Shown: positions 27,827-36,900 of the stretch, piece after piece
How the letters are laid out: each line of letters begins with the position of its first letter
Position numbering within the stretch: the stretch's first letter is position 1
Source of the DNA: Afipia sp. Root123D2
GTDB lineage: Bacteria; Pseudomonadota; Alphaproteobacteria; Rhizobiales; Xanthobacteraceae
Direction: 5' to 3'
Length of the DNA stretch: 64,000 bases
NCBI RefSeq assembly: GCF_001425835.1
Contig: NZ_LMDP01000001.1
Location: forward strand, 1,607,838-1,671,837
The notes under the pieces: model-generated
The model's database searches: none
Told to the model about the DNA's origin: nothing
What the model saw: only the letters and a program-made list of their open reading frames with translations
Made by a program: the position numbers and the translations under genes

Positions 27827-29410
27827 ATGACGAAGAACATCGTAGTGTTCTCGGACGGCACCGGCCAAGACGGCGGCGCGCGTCCGGAGCAGCGGATCAG
27901 CAACATCTACAAAATGTACCGCATTTCGCGCGACCACGCTGACACTGGCATCGATCCTTCGGAGCAGGTCGTATTCTACGACGCCGGTCTTGGCACCGAC
28001 GTCGGCACCACCGCCCTCACGGCTCCGGTCCGTTTCGTCCAGAAGCTGCTCGGGTCGGTGGCCGGCGACGGGATCAAGCGCAACATCGCCGATTGCTACG
28101 AATTCGTTGTCAACCACTACGAAGAAGGCGACCGCATTTTCCTGTTCGGCTTCAGCCGCGGTGCCTACACCGTCCGCAGCCTGGCGAACTTGCTCATGCT
28201 CTGCGGCGTACCGACGAAAACTCCGGGCGCCCCCCTGATGCGGTACCGCAAGGTGATCAAGGATATCGCGTGGGAGGCCGTCGACACCGTGCTCGAGCAC
28301 GGCGCTGGCCATCCCCGCGAGGAGTTCGAGGCCGAGCGACTGGAATTGGCTCGGCGGTTCCAGATCAAATACGGATCTGGCGATGGCTCCGATGCAAACG
28401 CCGCCGCGTACTTCATCGGCGTGTTCGACACTGTGGCTGCACTGGGCGCCAGCGGCACCAGGCGCCTTGTTATTCAGGCGGGACTGACGGCTGGCGTTGC
28501 CGCTGCGGCCTTCATTGCTTCTTTGGTCCCAGCTGCTGTCGTCGGCGTGCTCACGGCCATCATCTCCGATGCCGGACTATTGTGGGGCTTCATCGTTCCG
28601 GCGTGGGCAGTGACACATATCGCGATGTTGGCCGCCGTGATCTGGTTTCTGAAGAGACAGCGGACCGTCAACCGCAAAACTATCTACGACTTCCCAAACA
28701 AGGGTGACCCGCCGCGCTCGCACGACGCTGAATGGACAGGAAAATACTTCGATAGGCTTCTCAGCAAGCATGTTCGCTTCGCGCGGTCCGCTAATGCTAT
28801 CGACGAAACCCGAAAAGATTTCGATCGCGTAGGCTGGGGCGGCACGGAGCCGCCCGTTCATGCGCCGACGCCAGGTGTTCCCCGTCTTGTGCAATTCTGG
28901 TTCGCCGGCAACCATTCGGACATCGGCGGATCCTATCCAGAGCCCGAGGCGCGGCTCTCGGACGTTGCCCTGCATTGGATGTGCGAACAGGCAGTCTCCG
29001 TGCCCGACGGCCTCAAAACGGGCCCCATATTCGTCAACGGTGCTAAAATTCCGCTTACGGGCCAAGCTGGGCCTGCACTTAACATCTTCCCTGCGGCGGA
29101 CGGCGTGCAGCACTGCGAGGTCGCCGGCATGCGCGATACGCTAGATGCCCTCGCAGCGAAACTACCGAAGTGGGGCTGGCTGCAGCGCTACATCGCCGGC
29201 AAGAACTGGGAGACAAAGGTGCGCGAAATGACACACGACGCGCGTGTCGATCCGACCGTCCAGACCCGCGCCAACCTGCCAAAGGTGATCCAATGCGCTA
29301 ACGTGGGGCCGTACCGACCGGAAGCCTTACGCAACCACGATCACTTCAAGCAGTATTATTCATCAGATGAAGGAACATCGAGTCATTCGGAGCCTTCGTC
29401 TAAAGCCTAA
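27827..29410 (+). CDS. DUF2235 alpha/beta hydrolase with membrane segments, fifth gene of CBASS operon
   Basis: A 527-residue protein of the DUF2235 family, related to Tle1-type phospholipase effectors. The nucleophile is Ser110 in GFSRG (108-112), with Asp201 in GVFDTVAALG and His363 in FAGNHSDIGGSY as the probable triad; the N-terminal VVFSDGTGQ and YDAGLG motifs are also typical. Two or three hydrophobic helices (about 215-276) interrupt the fold and end in KRQR, suggesting membrane attachment. The gene begins 9 nt after cap3 and is clearly co-transcribed. It could be a second lipase effector or an accessory factor; I do not know of it as a standard CBASS component. Confidence 0.85.
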   Translation: MTKNIVVFSDGTGQDGGARPEQRISNIYKMYRISRDHADTGIDPSEQVVFYDAGLGTDVGTTALTAPVRFVQKLLGSVAGDGIKRNIADCYEFVVNHYEEGDRIFLFGFSRGAYTVRSLANLLMLCGVPTKTPGAPLMRYRKVIKDIAWEAVDTVLEHGAGHPREEFEAERLELARRFQIKYGSGDGSDANAAAYFIGVFDTVAALGASGTRRLVIQAGLTAGVAAAAFIASLVPAAVVGVLTAIISDAGLLWGFIVPAWAVTHIAMLAAVIWFLKRQRTVNRKTIYDFPNKGDPPRSHDAEWTGKYFDRLLSKHVRFARSANAIDETRKDFDRVGWGGTEPPVHAPTPGVPRLVQFWFAGNHSDIGGSYPEPEARLSDVALHWMCEQAVSVPDGLKTGPIFVNGAKIPLTGQAGPALNIFPAADGVQHCEVAGMRDTLDALAAKLPKWGWLQRYIAGKNWETKVREMTHDARVDPTVQTRANLPKVIQCANVGPYRPEALRNHDHFKQYYSSDEGTSSHSEPSSKA

Positions 29411-30221
29411 CGACAGACCGCATCTTCAATTGGCAAGTGCGCGGCAGTGATGAAGGCCATTTCTTAGTCCGCGACGAGTTCATAACAAGATGTTGGGTGG
29501 GCGCATTAACCATGCGCGAAGCTTGCTGAATACAAATTGCGTTGAGTGTGATATAGTTAATATGGAGTCACTTTTTTCTACCTCGAAGGTTGCAGGATTG
29601 TATCCCACGCGATCTTCGCAATTTCAGAACACCAATAGCTGTTGAAGTCGCGGCGCGGGCGATCGGGCTTCCCGTATTGCGCAGGATGCGCCGCCCTGGG
29701 TCGATTTCGATGATTGTGCCGGTCGTCGCCGAAAATCGCGAGAGGTCAAAGCCATGTCACACCGTCTGATTTGCGCTCCGTTAGGTCGCGCTTGATAGCG
29801 GCGCACACCTCCATTCCATTGTAGCAAGCCTTCAGAAGCCAATCTCCTTGGCAAGGATTCGCGGCATAGATTCAAAGACTTCCTCTAAGTCTTTGATCGC
29901 AGATTCTTTTTCTGAATTTTCCTTGGGACTCTTGCAGGGTTCCAGGGAATCCTTGCCTTGAGGAAAGCAATCCTCGCCTCAAGGAGACCACGACGTAGCC
30001 CAAACGAAAACAAGCGGCCTCGTTAGCAGCGAGACCGCTTGTTTGCTGGATCGAAGACCGACCCAAACGAGCCCGAAAAGGCGTTTGGATTCTGCTCCTC
30101 GCTGCCGCATCACGCAAGCGGTTTGACGCAGAAAACCGGCCCTCGATCCAAAATTCTAGGAAGCTTGACGCCGGCCGTTTCGGCGAACGGCGGAGCTTTG
30201 CCAAGGCAGGAGCCGAAGACG
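29411..30221. other. Gene-free stretch with three hairpins between CBASS operon and tnsA
   Basis: I find no convincing gene here. Three inverted repeats stand out: CAAAGACTT/AAGTCTTTG (29873-29881 with 29887-29895), CCTTGAGG/CCTCAAGG (29956-29963 with 29977-29984), and a long imperfect stem 30008-30022 with 30030-30044 (outer AAACAAGCGG/CCGCTTGTTT). The last has T-rich flank on the minus strand and looks like a terminator able to act in both directions. The 29411-29640 part is more AT-rich than its surroundings. The tnsA promoter probably lies after 30044. Confidence 0.5.
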
Positions 30222-30947
30222 ATGATGACGCTTGAAGAATATCTGACACCGGACCCATCGCTCCGAAACCCGCGCCCGTGCGCAGAATTTACTCCGGATC
30301 CGCCGCCGAGTCTCAGAAGCCGTTCGATCTCGCTGCACTCGGCGATCAGCGTGCACGGCTGGGATTTCTTCGGCGACAGAAAGTTCTGGTACGAGGCCGA
30401 GCTCGAACTATGCTTCGCGCTGCTCGCCAGCATGCGCCCCGATGTTGTGGAAGTCGCCGAACAGGCGCCGGCGGTTATCTACGTCGATGACCATGGTCGC
30501 GAGCAGCCGCACACGTTCGATTTCCAGATCAGGCTGACGACCGGCAGCACCGGCCTCATCGCAGTGAAACCCTTCGCCCTGGTCGATAAGACCGGCATTG
30601 GTCGCACGGTCGAGCTGATCGCGGAGCAGATACCGCCGTCACGGGCCGACTGGGTGCTCCTCTTCACCGATCAGGACCTCTCGCCGATCGACATCTTCAA
30701 CGCACAGGTGATCCATCACGCCCGACGTGACCCGTGGCCGGAGGACGACGCCGCTATGGCGAAGCTGCTGCGCAGCTTGAAGGGTGAGACCACCATTGGA
30801 GAGTTGGCGTACCAATCCGGCCTGGCCGGTTACGGCTTCGATGCCGTGGTTCGCGCCGTCGCCGACGGCAAGCTCAGCCTCATCGAATACGGAATGCTCG
30901 ATGACCACCGCGTCGTCGCAGCCCCGAGCCGCAAGCGCAACGCCTGA
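30222..30947 (+). CDS. tnsA: TnsA-like transposon endonuclease
   Basis: A 241-residue restriction-endonuclease-like protein. The pattern E58/E60 (FWYEAELEL), D100 (HTFDFQI) and K116 (LIAVKPFA) fits the E-D-(Q)xK active site of TnsA, which cuts the 5' strands at Tn7 ends while TnsB cuts the 3' strands, making transposition cut-and-paste. The C-terminal half has a helical region that would contact TnsC. ATG 30222 follows an AGGAG ribosome site; ATG 30225 is adjacent. tnsB begins 7 nt downstream. The presence of TnsA separates this element from Tn5053/Tn402-type transposons, which lack it. Confidence 0.87.
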   Translation: MMTLEEYLTPDPSLRNPRPCAEFTPDPPPSLRSRSISLHSAISVHGWDFFGDRKFWYEAELELCFALLASMRPDVVEVAEQAPAVIYVDDHGREQPHTFDFQIRLTTGSTGLIAVKPFALVDKTGIGRTVELIAEQIPPSRADWVLLFTDQDLSPIDIFNAQVIHHARRDPWPEDDAAMAKLLRSLKGETTIGELAYQSGLAGYGFDAVVRAVADGKLSLIEYGMLDDHRVVAAPSRKRNA

Positions 30948-30954
30948 GAGACCG

Positions 30955-33288
30955 ATGCTCCAGCGCGTGCACGAACTCCTCCCTCTGAAGCCGCCGCGCT
31001 CGCGGAGGGCCGTGCGCTGGCACGTTGGCGAATCCGCCGTGTTGAGCCTCTTTGGACACTCGTGCGTCCGCAAGATCTGCGACAAGAATGGGTTCGTGTT
31101 CGAAACGCTTTCGGAGCCGAAACGGTCCATTGCACTCACCTTCGAGGAGTTCGACCTCGTCAAAGACGGTTACGAGTTCGATTTCGATCCGCTCGGAGCA
31201 ACGCCCGGGAAGGCCGCAGCAATCCTCAAGAGCGACGAGCAGATGATCGCGGACCTTCCGGACGAGGAACGCGAGCTCGTGAAAAACAAGCTGATCGCCG
31301 TCAAGAAATTCCTTCTCTTGAAGGCCCGCGGCGCCGCCTCGCACTATCGCCAGAACCTCGCACCCATCCTGCTCAAGATGCAGGACGAATTGTTCGCGCC
31401 CAAGGCGCCACCCAAAGGCGGCCAAATGGGACCCCCGACCTTTAGGCTCGTCGGGCCCAAGCGCTTCCTTGAATGGGTCAATGCCTACCTGGAAATGGGA
31501 CCGCTCGGCCTGGTGAATCAGTATCACCTCTGTGGCTGGCGCGACGATCGCTACTCTCGGGAGGAGCGGCCGATCCTCATGGATCATGTCTACCGCTATC
31601 TCAGTCGCGAAGCGCCGACCATCGCCTTTCTTTGGGGTGAAATGGAGACGAAGTTCGCGAACCTCAATCGCGGGCGCATCGAAGCCGCCGGCCTAGATCT
31701 TCGCGATTATCAAGGCATCGATCTCGCGCGCGTTACCAAAGAATTCAAGGAGCACATGGATGGGCGCGGCGTCGCCCTGCTGACCTGCCCAGCCATCGAT
31801 CTGCTCCGGGTCGAAATCCGCCGTCTGCCACCGTTCGACGTGATCGCCGCCCGTAAGGGCGAGGAAGTCGCACAGCGCTTCTTCCATCCTTCTAAAGGCG
31901 GCGTACAGGGTCTGATACGGCCGATGCAGCGGGTCGAAGCTGACGATTGGACAACGCACCTCCACACCCTCGTGATGGAGCTCCTGCCACTCTGGGATGC
32001 GATCAGCCCAGAGCTGCGGGAGGCCGCGCCGAAAACGCGTTGTGTTTTCAGCGCTGCGATCTGCTGCACGACGCGTGTCATTCCGGCGATGACGCTCGCC
32101 CTCCGCACTGGCGCCTCCAACACCAAGCAGTTGCTGCGGATGTCCGTTTCAGACAAGACCGCGCTCGCGCGCTCCATCGGCTGCGAAACGCCTTGGGAAT
32201 ACCGCGCAACCATGGACACGTTCGTCGTTGACGAGGGCTCCGCCTTGCTCAACGCAGAGACCGAGCTCGTTTGCACAGACCTCGGCATCGCCTTCAAGAG
32301 CCCGCAGATCGATACGCCGCAACAACGCCCCAAGATCGAGCGCTTCTTCCAGACACTCGACATCCGAAGCCTCCTGCGGTTTTCGGGTCGGGCATTCTCT
32401 AATCCGCAGGTGCGCGGCAAGTACGAATCCCTGGCACGCGCCTGCGTCACCGTCGAAGAGCTCGCCGCCTTGATCGTTCGGTTCGTCGTGGACCAGTACC
32501 ACAACCTTCCGCACGCGGGTCTCGGCGGCGAGACGCCGCGCGCTTGCTGGCTCCGTCTCACAAAGAAGCGCGCACCCACTACGCCGCCTGGTCCCAGCCG
32601 GGTCCGTCTCGCCTTCGGCGAGCCTTTCACCGTCACCATGCAGGCCGAAGGCATCGAGATCTTCGGCAACTGGTATCGCTCCCAGAAGATCGACGAACTG
32701 TTTCAGCGCAGCCCGCAACGCGACTACATCGTGAAGGTCGATGGCGAGGACCTGGGTGCCATTTCGCTACGGGTCGACGGCGGTTGGCTGACGGTGTGCG
32801 GCCCCGAGATCATGAAAGGCGTCAACGTCGCGATCTGGGAGGCGGCGCTCGCAAACCTGCGGCGGCAGGACGAGGACTTGCAGAACCTCGTCAAGCCGGT
32901 CGTTCATCGCGCCATCGAGTTCGCACAGGCCGGCGACGCCGAGACCCGCAAGCGCCTCAGCATCCTCTACCGGCCGAAGACCCGCGAGCAGCTTGAGGCG
33001 ATCCGGATTCGCATGAACCAGACCGTCCGACACCGAGAGGAGGTTCTCTCCCCACCGACAGGTCCGATCGACATTCTCGGAGGTCGTGTTTTCGTCGGCA
33101 CCAAGGCTCCGCCCAACGGGCCGGCGCAGCTGCTGCCACCGCCCGAGGAGCCGATGGCCCAGATCGAAGCAACCACCGAGCGCGTCAGATCCAAGGTGCC
33201 GCGCGCCGTGCCCGCAAACCGTCAACCCGCCCCCGAAATCCGCCTCCGCAAACCGCCGCGCGAGTGGAAACCCAAGGAGCGCAAATGA
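30955..33288 (+). CDS. tnsB: TnsB-like DDE transposase
   Basis: A 777-residue Mu/TnsB-family transposase with an rve-type integrase core. The catalytic residues are D330 (RVEADDW), D426 (FVVDEGSAL) and E462 (QRPKIERFF), with 35 residues between the last two as expected for D,D-35-E. Helical DNA-binding segments come before the core (about 90-290) and a beta-barrel domain with a Pro-rich, Arg/Lys-rich tail after it (about 540-777); the tail is where TnsB usually contacts TnsC. It binds the end repeats and performs strand transfer. ATG 30955 is the start in context; the stop overlaps tnsC by ATGA. Confidence 0.92.
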   Translation: MLQRVHELLPLKPPRSRRAVRWHVGESAVLSLFGHSCVRKICDKNGFVFETLSEPKRSIALTFEEFDLVKDGYEFDFDPLGATPGKAAAILKSDEQMIADLPDEERELVKNKLIAVKKFLLLKARGAASHYRQNLAPILLKMQDELFAPKAPPKGGQMGPPTFRLVGPKRFLEWVNAYLEMGPLGLVNQYHLCGWRDDRYSREERPILMDHVYRYLSREAPTIAFLWGEMETKFANLNRGRIEAAGLDLRDYQGIDLARVTKEFKEHMDGRGVALLTCPAIDLLRVEIRRLPPFDVIAARKGEEVAQRFFHPSKGGVQGLIRPMQRVEADDWTTHLHTLVMELLPLWDAISPELREAAPKTRCVFSAAICCTTRVIPAMTLALRTGASNTKQLLRMSVSDKTALARSIGCETPWEYRATMDTFVVDEGSALLNAETELVCTDLGIAFKSPQIDTPQQRPKIERFFQTLDIRSLLRFSGRAFSNPQVRGKYESLARACVTVEELAALIVRFVVDQYHNLPHAGLGGETPRACWLRLTKKRAPTTPPGPSRVRLAFGEPFTVTMQAEGIEIFGNWYRSQKIDELFQRSPQRDYIVKVDGEDLGAISLRVDGGWLTVCGPEIMKGVNVAIWEAALANLRRQDEDLQNLVKPVVHRAIEFAQAGDAETRKRLSILYRPKTREQLEAIRIRMNQTVRHREEVLSPPTGPIDILGGRVFVGTKAPPNGPAQLLPPPEEPMAQIEATTERVRSKVPRAVPANRQPAPEIRLRKPPREWKPKERK

Positions 33289-34355
33289 CCTACGACAATG
33301 CCGATCCCGCCGCTTACCTGCGCGCGTTGCTCAGTCCGGCCGATCTCGCGCTCGTTGCCCGCATCGAGAAGGCAAAAACCACCTACATGACGTCGGAACG
33401 CGACGACGATCTCGTGCGTCTCCTTAAACGCCTCACCATCAACGCGCAGATACGGCGTGATCCGAACAAGCCGCATGCCGCCAATAACCGCGCTCCGGGC
33501 AAGGGCATCGTCGTCATTGGCCCCAGCGGTGCAGGCAAATCCCGGCTCCTGGAAGAAACTTTTCGCGATCACGCGGCCTTTCCGAACTTCTGCGTCAAGG
33601 ACGCCTGGTGCCCGCTGATCTCTATCACCGCGCCCAGCCCATGCACGCTCGGGCAACTCGGCATCCGCGTGCTCGACCTGATGGATTACGACCTTCAGCG
33701 CGACATCCGCGAGAACAACGCCTGGCTCCGGGTCAGGCAGCAAATTCGCGAGAACAACGTGCTGTTTCTCGCGATCGATGATCTCCAGCACGTCCTGCAT
33801 GGCCACAGCGTCGACGAGGTCCAGAAGGTACGCGACACGCTCAAGGACCTGATGACCAATCCCGAATGGCCCGTGCAACTGATCCTGTCCGGCATCCCCG
33901 AACTGCTGCCCTTCTTCCGTCATGACCGCCAGCTCCGGCGCCGGCTCCGTTTCATGTACCTGACCAAGCTAACGCCAAAGGAGCACGCGGAGTTTCTGGA
34001 GCAGGCGCTCCAACATTACGCGGAAGAGGTGAAGCTCAAGATCGACGTCCAACCCGGCGACGACATCATCGCCCGTTTGCTGCACGCGGGCCAATACGAG
34101 ATGGGCATCACGCTCGAAATTCTCGCCGAGGCAATGGAAGACGCGATCGATCGCAACGCCACGCACATTACCAGGATGGATTTCGCGAACGCATATGCCG
34201 CTCGCAACCTGATGCCGGACGACCAGAATCCTTTCATCTCGAGCGCGTGGCACACCATCGACACCACGCGCCTGCAGACCAAGGACGTCGAAGAAATCGA
34301 CGATGCCACCACGCCCGTCGGCCGGAAGAACGCCAAGAAAGGCAGGACGTCGTGA
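33285..34355 (+). CDS. tnsC: TnsC-like AAA+ ATPase
   Basis: A 356-residue AAA+ regulator. Walker A is GPSGAGKS (79-86), Walker B is VLFLAIDD (158-165), and sensor-1 lies in QLILSGIPEL. TnsC connects the target-selecting TniQ/TnsD protein to the TnsAB transposase and confers target immunity. The ATG overlaps the tnsB stop and the gene's own stop overlaps the next GTG, so the four genes tnsA-tnsB-tnsC-tniQ are translationally coupled. Confidence 0.93.
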   Translation: MTYDNADPAAYLRALLSPADLALVARIEKAKTTYMTSERDDDLVRLLKRLTINAQIRRDPNKPHAANNRAPGKGIVVIGPSGAGKSRLLEETFRDHAAFPNFCVKDAWCPLISITAPSPCTLGQLGIRVLDLMDYDLQRDIRENNAWLRVRQQIRENNVLFLAIDDLQHVLHGHSVDEVQKVRDTLKDLMTNPEWPVQLILSGIPELLPFFRHDRQLRRRLRFMYLTKLTPKEHAEFLEQALQHYAEEVKLKIDVQPGDDIIARLLHAGQYEMGITLEILAEAMEDAIDRNATHITRMDFANAYAARNLMPDDQNPFISSAWHTIDTTRLQTKDVEEIDDATTPVGRKNAKKGRTS

Positions 34356-36217
34356 GGCCGCTCCGTCTTACCGTCCCCCTCGGCGTCGGCGAAACGCCCG
34401 CATCCTTCGTCTCCAGGCTCGCGGTCCGATATGCGCCGTCCGCTCGCGAATTCTGTCTCGACTTCCGAACCACCTTCCAGAAAGTCGTCGATGGCGATCC
34501 GCAGGCGCTCGCTATCGTCGCTACCAAGGGCGGCGTCGCGCTCGAAGCGCTCGCGGCAAACGCCTTCGTCAAAACCGGCGAGCGGCGTTATCTGCTGCGT
34601 GGTCAGGATCTGGTCCGCGGCAGCTTGCGACGTGCCACCGTCGCTATCTGCCCGAAATGCTGCGCCAGCGACATCGCTGACGCGCCAAACCTGCGCGCCG
34701 AGCTCGCGCCATATCAGCGCTCGCTCTGGCAGATCACTGCCGTCAAAACGTGCCCGATCCACACCACACCGCTGATGGTCCTCGACCAGAACCTGACCCC
34801 GAGCCTGCTGCATGATTGGTCCCGCCACGTCAGCAAGGTGCTGCCGGACCTCTGTCGTTTGGCGGCCGAGGCCGGCACGCGGACGCTCACCGGGCTCGAG
34901 ACCTACATCGTCGATCGCGTCGCTGGTCGGGCAGCAGAGAGCGTCCTGCTCGACGGCATGCCCCTGCACGTGGCCATCGCCGGCTGTGAACTGTTCGGCG
35001 CGGTCGCAACGCTCGGGCGCATGCCCAACCTCAAGACGTTAGCCGACAATGAGTGGCGCCGCGCCGGCGCTGCCGGTTTCGACATCCTGAATGGCGGCAA
35101 GTCGGCGGTCGACACAGTCCTGCGTGGACTCCAGGCATCGTATCCATATTTGCGAACTGGCAAGGAAGGGCCGCAGGCCGTGTTCGGCCGCATCTACCAG
35201 GTCCTCGAGTTCGGGCGAGACGATCCCGCTTACGATCCACTACGCGACCTGGTCGGCAACTTCATCCGGACCCGCTTTCCCGTTGGACCCGGTGACGTCG
35301 TGCTCGGTAAACCCGTCGAGCAGCGCAGGTTGCACTCGATCAGGACGCTGTCGATGGAGACCGGTCTCCATCCGAAGCGACTGCGAAAGCTCCTCGAGGC
35401 TTCTCGCGCGCTCCCCGAGGATGCAGCCGATCTCGCGGACGGAAATTGCCTGTTCGATGCTGAGAAAGGCTCCCTGACGGCGAGAGAGGCCTTGGCCGCC
35501 ACCCTGTCTGTTCGCAAAGCCGGTGAATACCTCAATGCCCCGCGCGTGCAGCGAGACATGCTTTATCGATCCGGTCTGATTGTTCCTCGACTCCGTGCTG
35601 GCGATCACGGGGCGGCTGACCAGTTCGCCACCGAGGACCTGGATAGGCTCTTGACGACGCTGCTCGATGGAGCGAAGCCGGTCGCATCGGCCAGCCGAGA
35701 CCGGGTAAACATTCCGGGTGCAGCCAAGTTCGCCTGCTGCAGCAGCGAGGAAATCGTCCGCCTGATCCTAGATGGCAAAGTGCAGCGGAAATGGCAGCTC
35801 ACCTCCGAGCGCGGCTACATGTCGGTCCTTGTCGATGTCGAGGAAGTCCGAACCCTGGTTCGCGGACCGGACCTCGGCGGGCTGACCGGGCTCCAGATCA
35901 AGGATAAACTGTCCACGACAGCCAAGGTTGCTTCCGCCCTCATCAAGCATGGCCACCTAAAATCAATCACTGCGATCAATCCCATCAACCGCTGCCCGAC
36001 CGTGGTGGTGCCCATCCATGAGGTCGAGCGGTTCGAGCGCGAATTCGTGTCGCTATTCGCGATCGCCAGACGGCAGGGTCGCCATCATATGGCGGTCAAG
36101 AAGGAGCTTTTGGCCGCTGGGGTGAAGCCGGCGATAGATCCAAAGAAGATCGGGGCAACGTTCTATCGGCGCTATCAACTCAAGAGGGCGCTGCTCGCCG
36201 ACCCTTGCCGATCCTAA
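34352..36217 (+). CDS. tniQ: TniQ/TnsD-like target-site selector
   Basis: A 621-residue TniQ-family protein. The N-terminal TniQ domain (LTVPLGVGETPASFVSRLA) is followed by a zinc finger CPKC (100-103) with CPIH (134-137). A long C-terminal part with helix-turn-helix-like segments (for example LSVRKAGEYLNAPR) is longer than Tn7 TnsD. TnsD-type proteins bind the 3' end of a conserved gene and direct insertion just downstream. Because it is the only selector in the element and the element sits 35 nt after nrdJ, it probably recognises the nrdJ 3' end; this is inference. GTG start overlapping the tnsC stop. Confidence 0.88.
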   Translation: MRPLRLTVPLGVGETPASFVSRLAVRYAPSAREFCLDFRTTFQKVVDGDPQALAIVATKGGVALEALAANAFVKTGERRYLLRGQDLVRGSLRRATVAICPKCCASDIADAPNLRAELAPYQRSLWQITAVKTCPIHTTPLMVLDQNLTPSLLHDWSRHVSKVLPDLCRLAAEAGTRTLTGLETYIVDRVAGRAAESVLLDGMPLHVAIAGCELFGAVATLGRMPNLKTLADNEWRRAGAAGFDILNGGKSAVDTVLRGLQASYPYLRTGKEGPQAVFGRIYQVLEFGRDDPAYDPLRDLVGNFIRTRFPVGPGDVVLGKPVEQRRLHSIRTLSMETGLHPKRLRKLLEASRALPEDAADLADGNCLFDAEKGSLTAREALAATLSVRKAGEYLNAPRVQRDMLYRSGLIVPRLRAGDHGAADQFATEDLDRLLTTLLDGAKPVASASRDRVNIPGAAKFACCSSEEIVRLILDGKVQRKWQLTSERGYMSVLVDVEEVRTLVRGPDLGGLTGLQIKDKLSTTAKVASALIKHGHLKSITAINPINRCPTVVVPIHEVERFEREFVSLFAIARRQGRHHMAVKKELLAAGVKPAIDPKKIGATFYRRYQLKRALLADPCRS

Positions 36218-36363
36218 AGTGTCATCCCAAAGAGCGACAATCCGGGTGTGATCGGCGTGGCGCTCTGTTCAGAACCACGATGCAGTGCCGAAATTATTCA
36301 AAAACGTGTAGATAGATCGTTCCCGTTCGCTGGAGTCTGCCGAAAACATTGCAAGGATCGATC

Positions 36364-36870
36364 ATGCAGACATTGCCTAAAACATCAAACCATCCTGAAG
36401 TGCTGGAATTTCTGCGCCTTTGGAAACTTAGCAATCCGATCTATCTTGACTACCAAGAACTCGATGCCGGCTATGCTGCCGACTTCTGCCACGTCTCCGC
36501 CAAACACATCGTGCTCCATCGCGGGGGCCGACGCGTTCACGGATGGGCGCTCTGGAATTTCCGTGAAAATGATGTCGATGTCATCGTCGCGGACTTCCAC
36601 AGCGTCTGGGAAAACCCCGAAGGCGAGCTGATCGACGTGACGCCGCCGAAGGTCGGCACTCGGATTCTTTTCGTGTCAGATCCAGCACTCAAAATCGGCC
36701 GGAACGGTAATCTGCAGCAACTCTACAGTAACCGCACGAGCGTAGCCGGGGCGCCTCGACTGTGGAATGGGAATCCCACCAACCAAGAGTTCTTCGGAAT
36801 TCCAGATGATCATCCCAGCCTTGTCTCATATTGTGCCCGATTGGGCCTTCCAGATACGTCGATGGCGTAA
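36364..36870 (+). CDS. Hypothetical protein in transposon cargo
   Basis: A 168-residue soluble protein that I do not recognise. It has no signal peptide or membrane segment. The central part (HIVLHRGGRRVHGWALWNF, then VIVADFHSVWENPEGELIDV) looks like a compact alpha/beta or beta-rich fold with conserved-looking His/Trp positions. ATG 36364 (MQTLPKTS) is preferred; ATG 36349 is also in frame. It lies 146 nt after tniQ, followed 30 nt later by the next cargo gene. Base composition is more AT-rich than the tns genes, consistent with separately acquired cargo. Confidence 0.65.
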   Translation: MQTLPKTSNHPEVLEFLRLWKLSNPIYLDYQELDAGYAADFCHVSAKHIVLHRGGRRVHGWALWNFRENDVDVIVADFHSVWENPEGELIDVTPPKVGTRILFVSDPALKIGRNGNLQQLYSNRTSVAGAPRLWNGNPTNQEFFGIPDDHPSLVSYCARLGLPDTSMA

Positions 36871-36900
36871 TACGCGAGAACAAGCATACTCAATGAGGGA

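Noticed and set aside
29624..30258. Minus-strand frames of 83 and 128 codons before tnsA
   Set aside because: They overlap the inverted repeats and the tnsA start and have no protein-like character.
30222..36217. CRISPR-associated transposon (CAST)
   Set aside because: tnsABC and tniQ are present, but there is no cas gene or repeat array anywhere in the element, so targeting by guide RNA is not supported.
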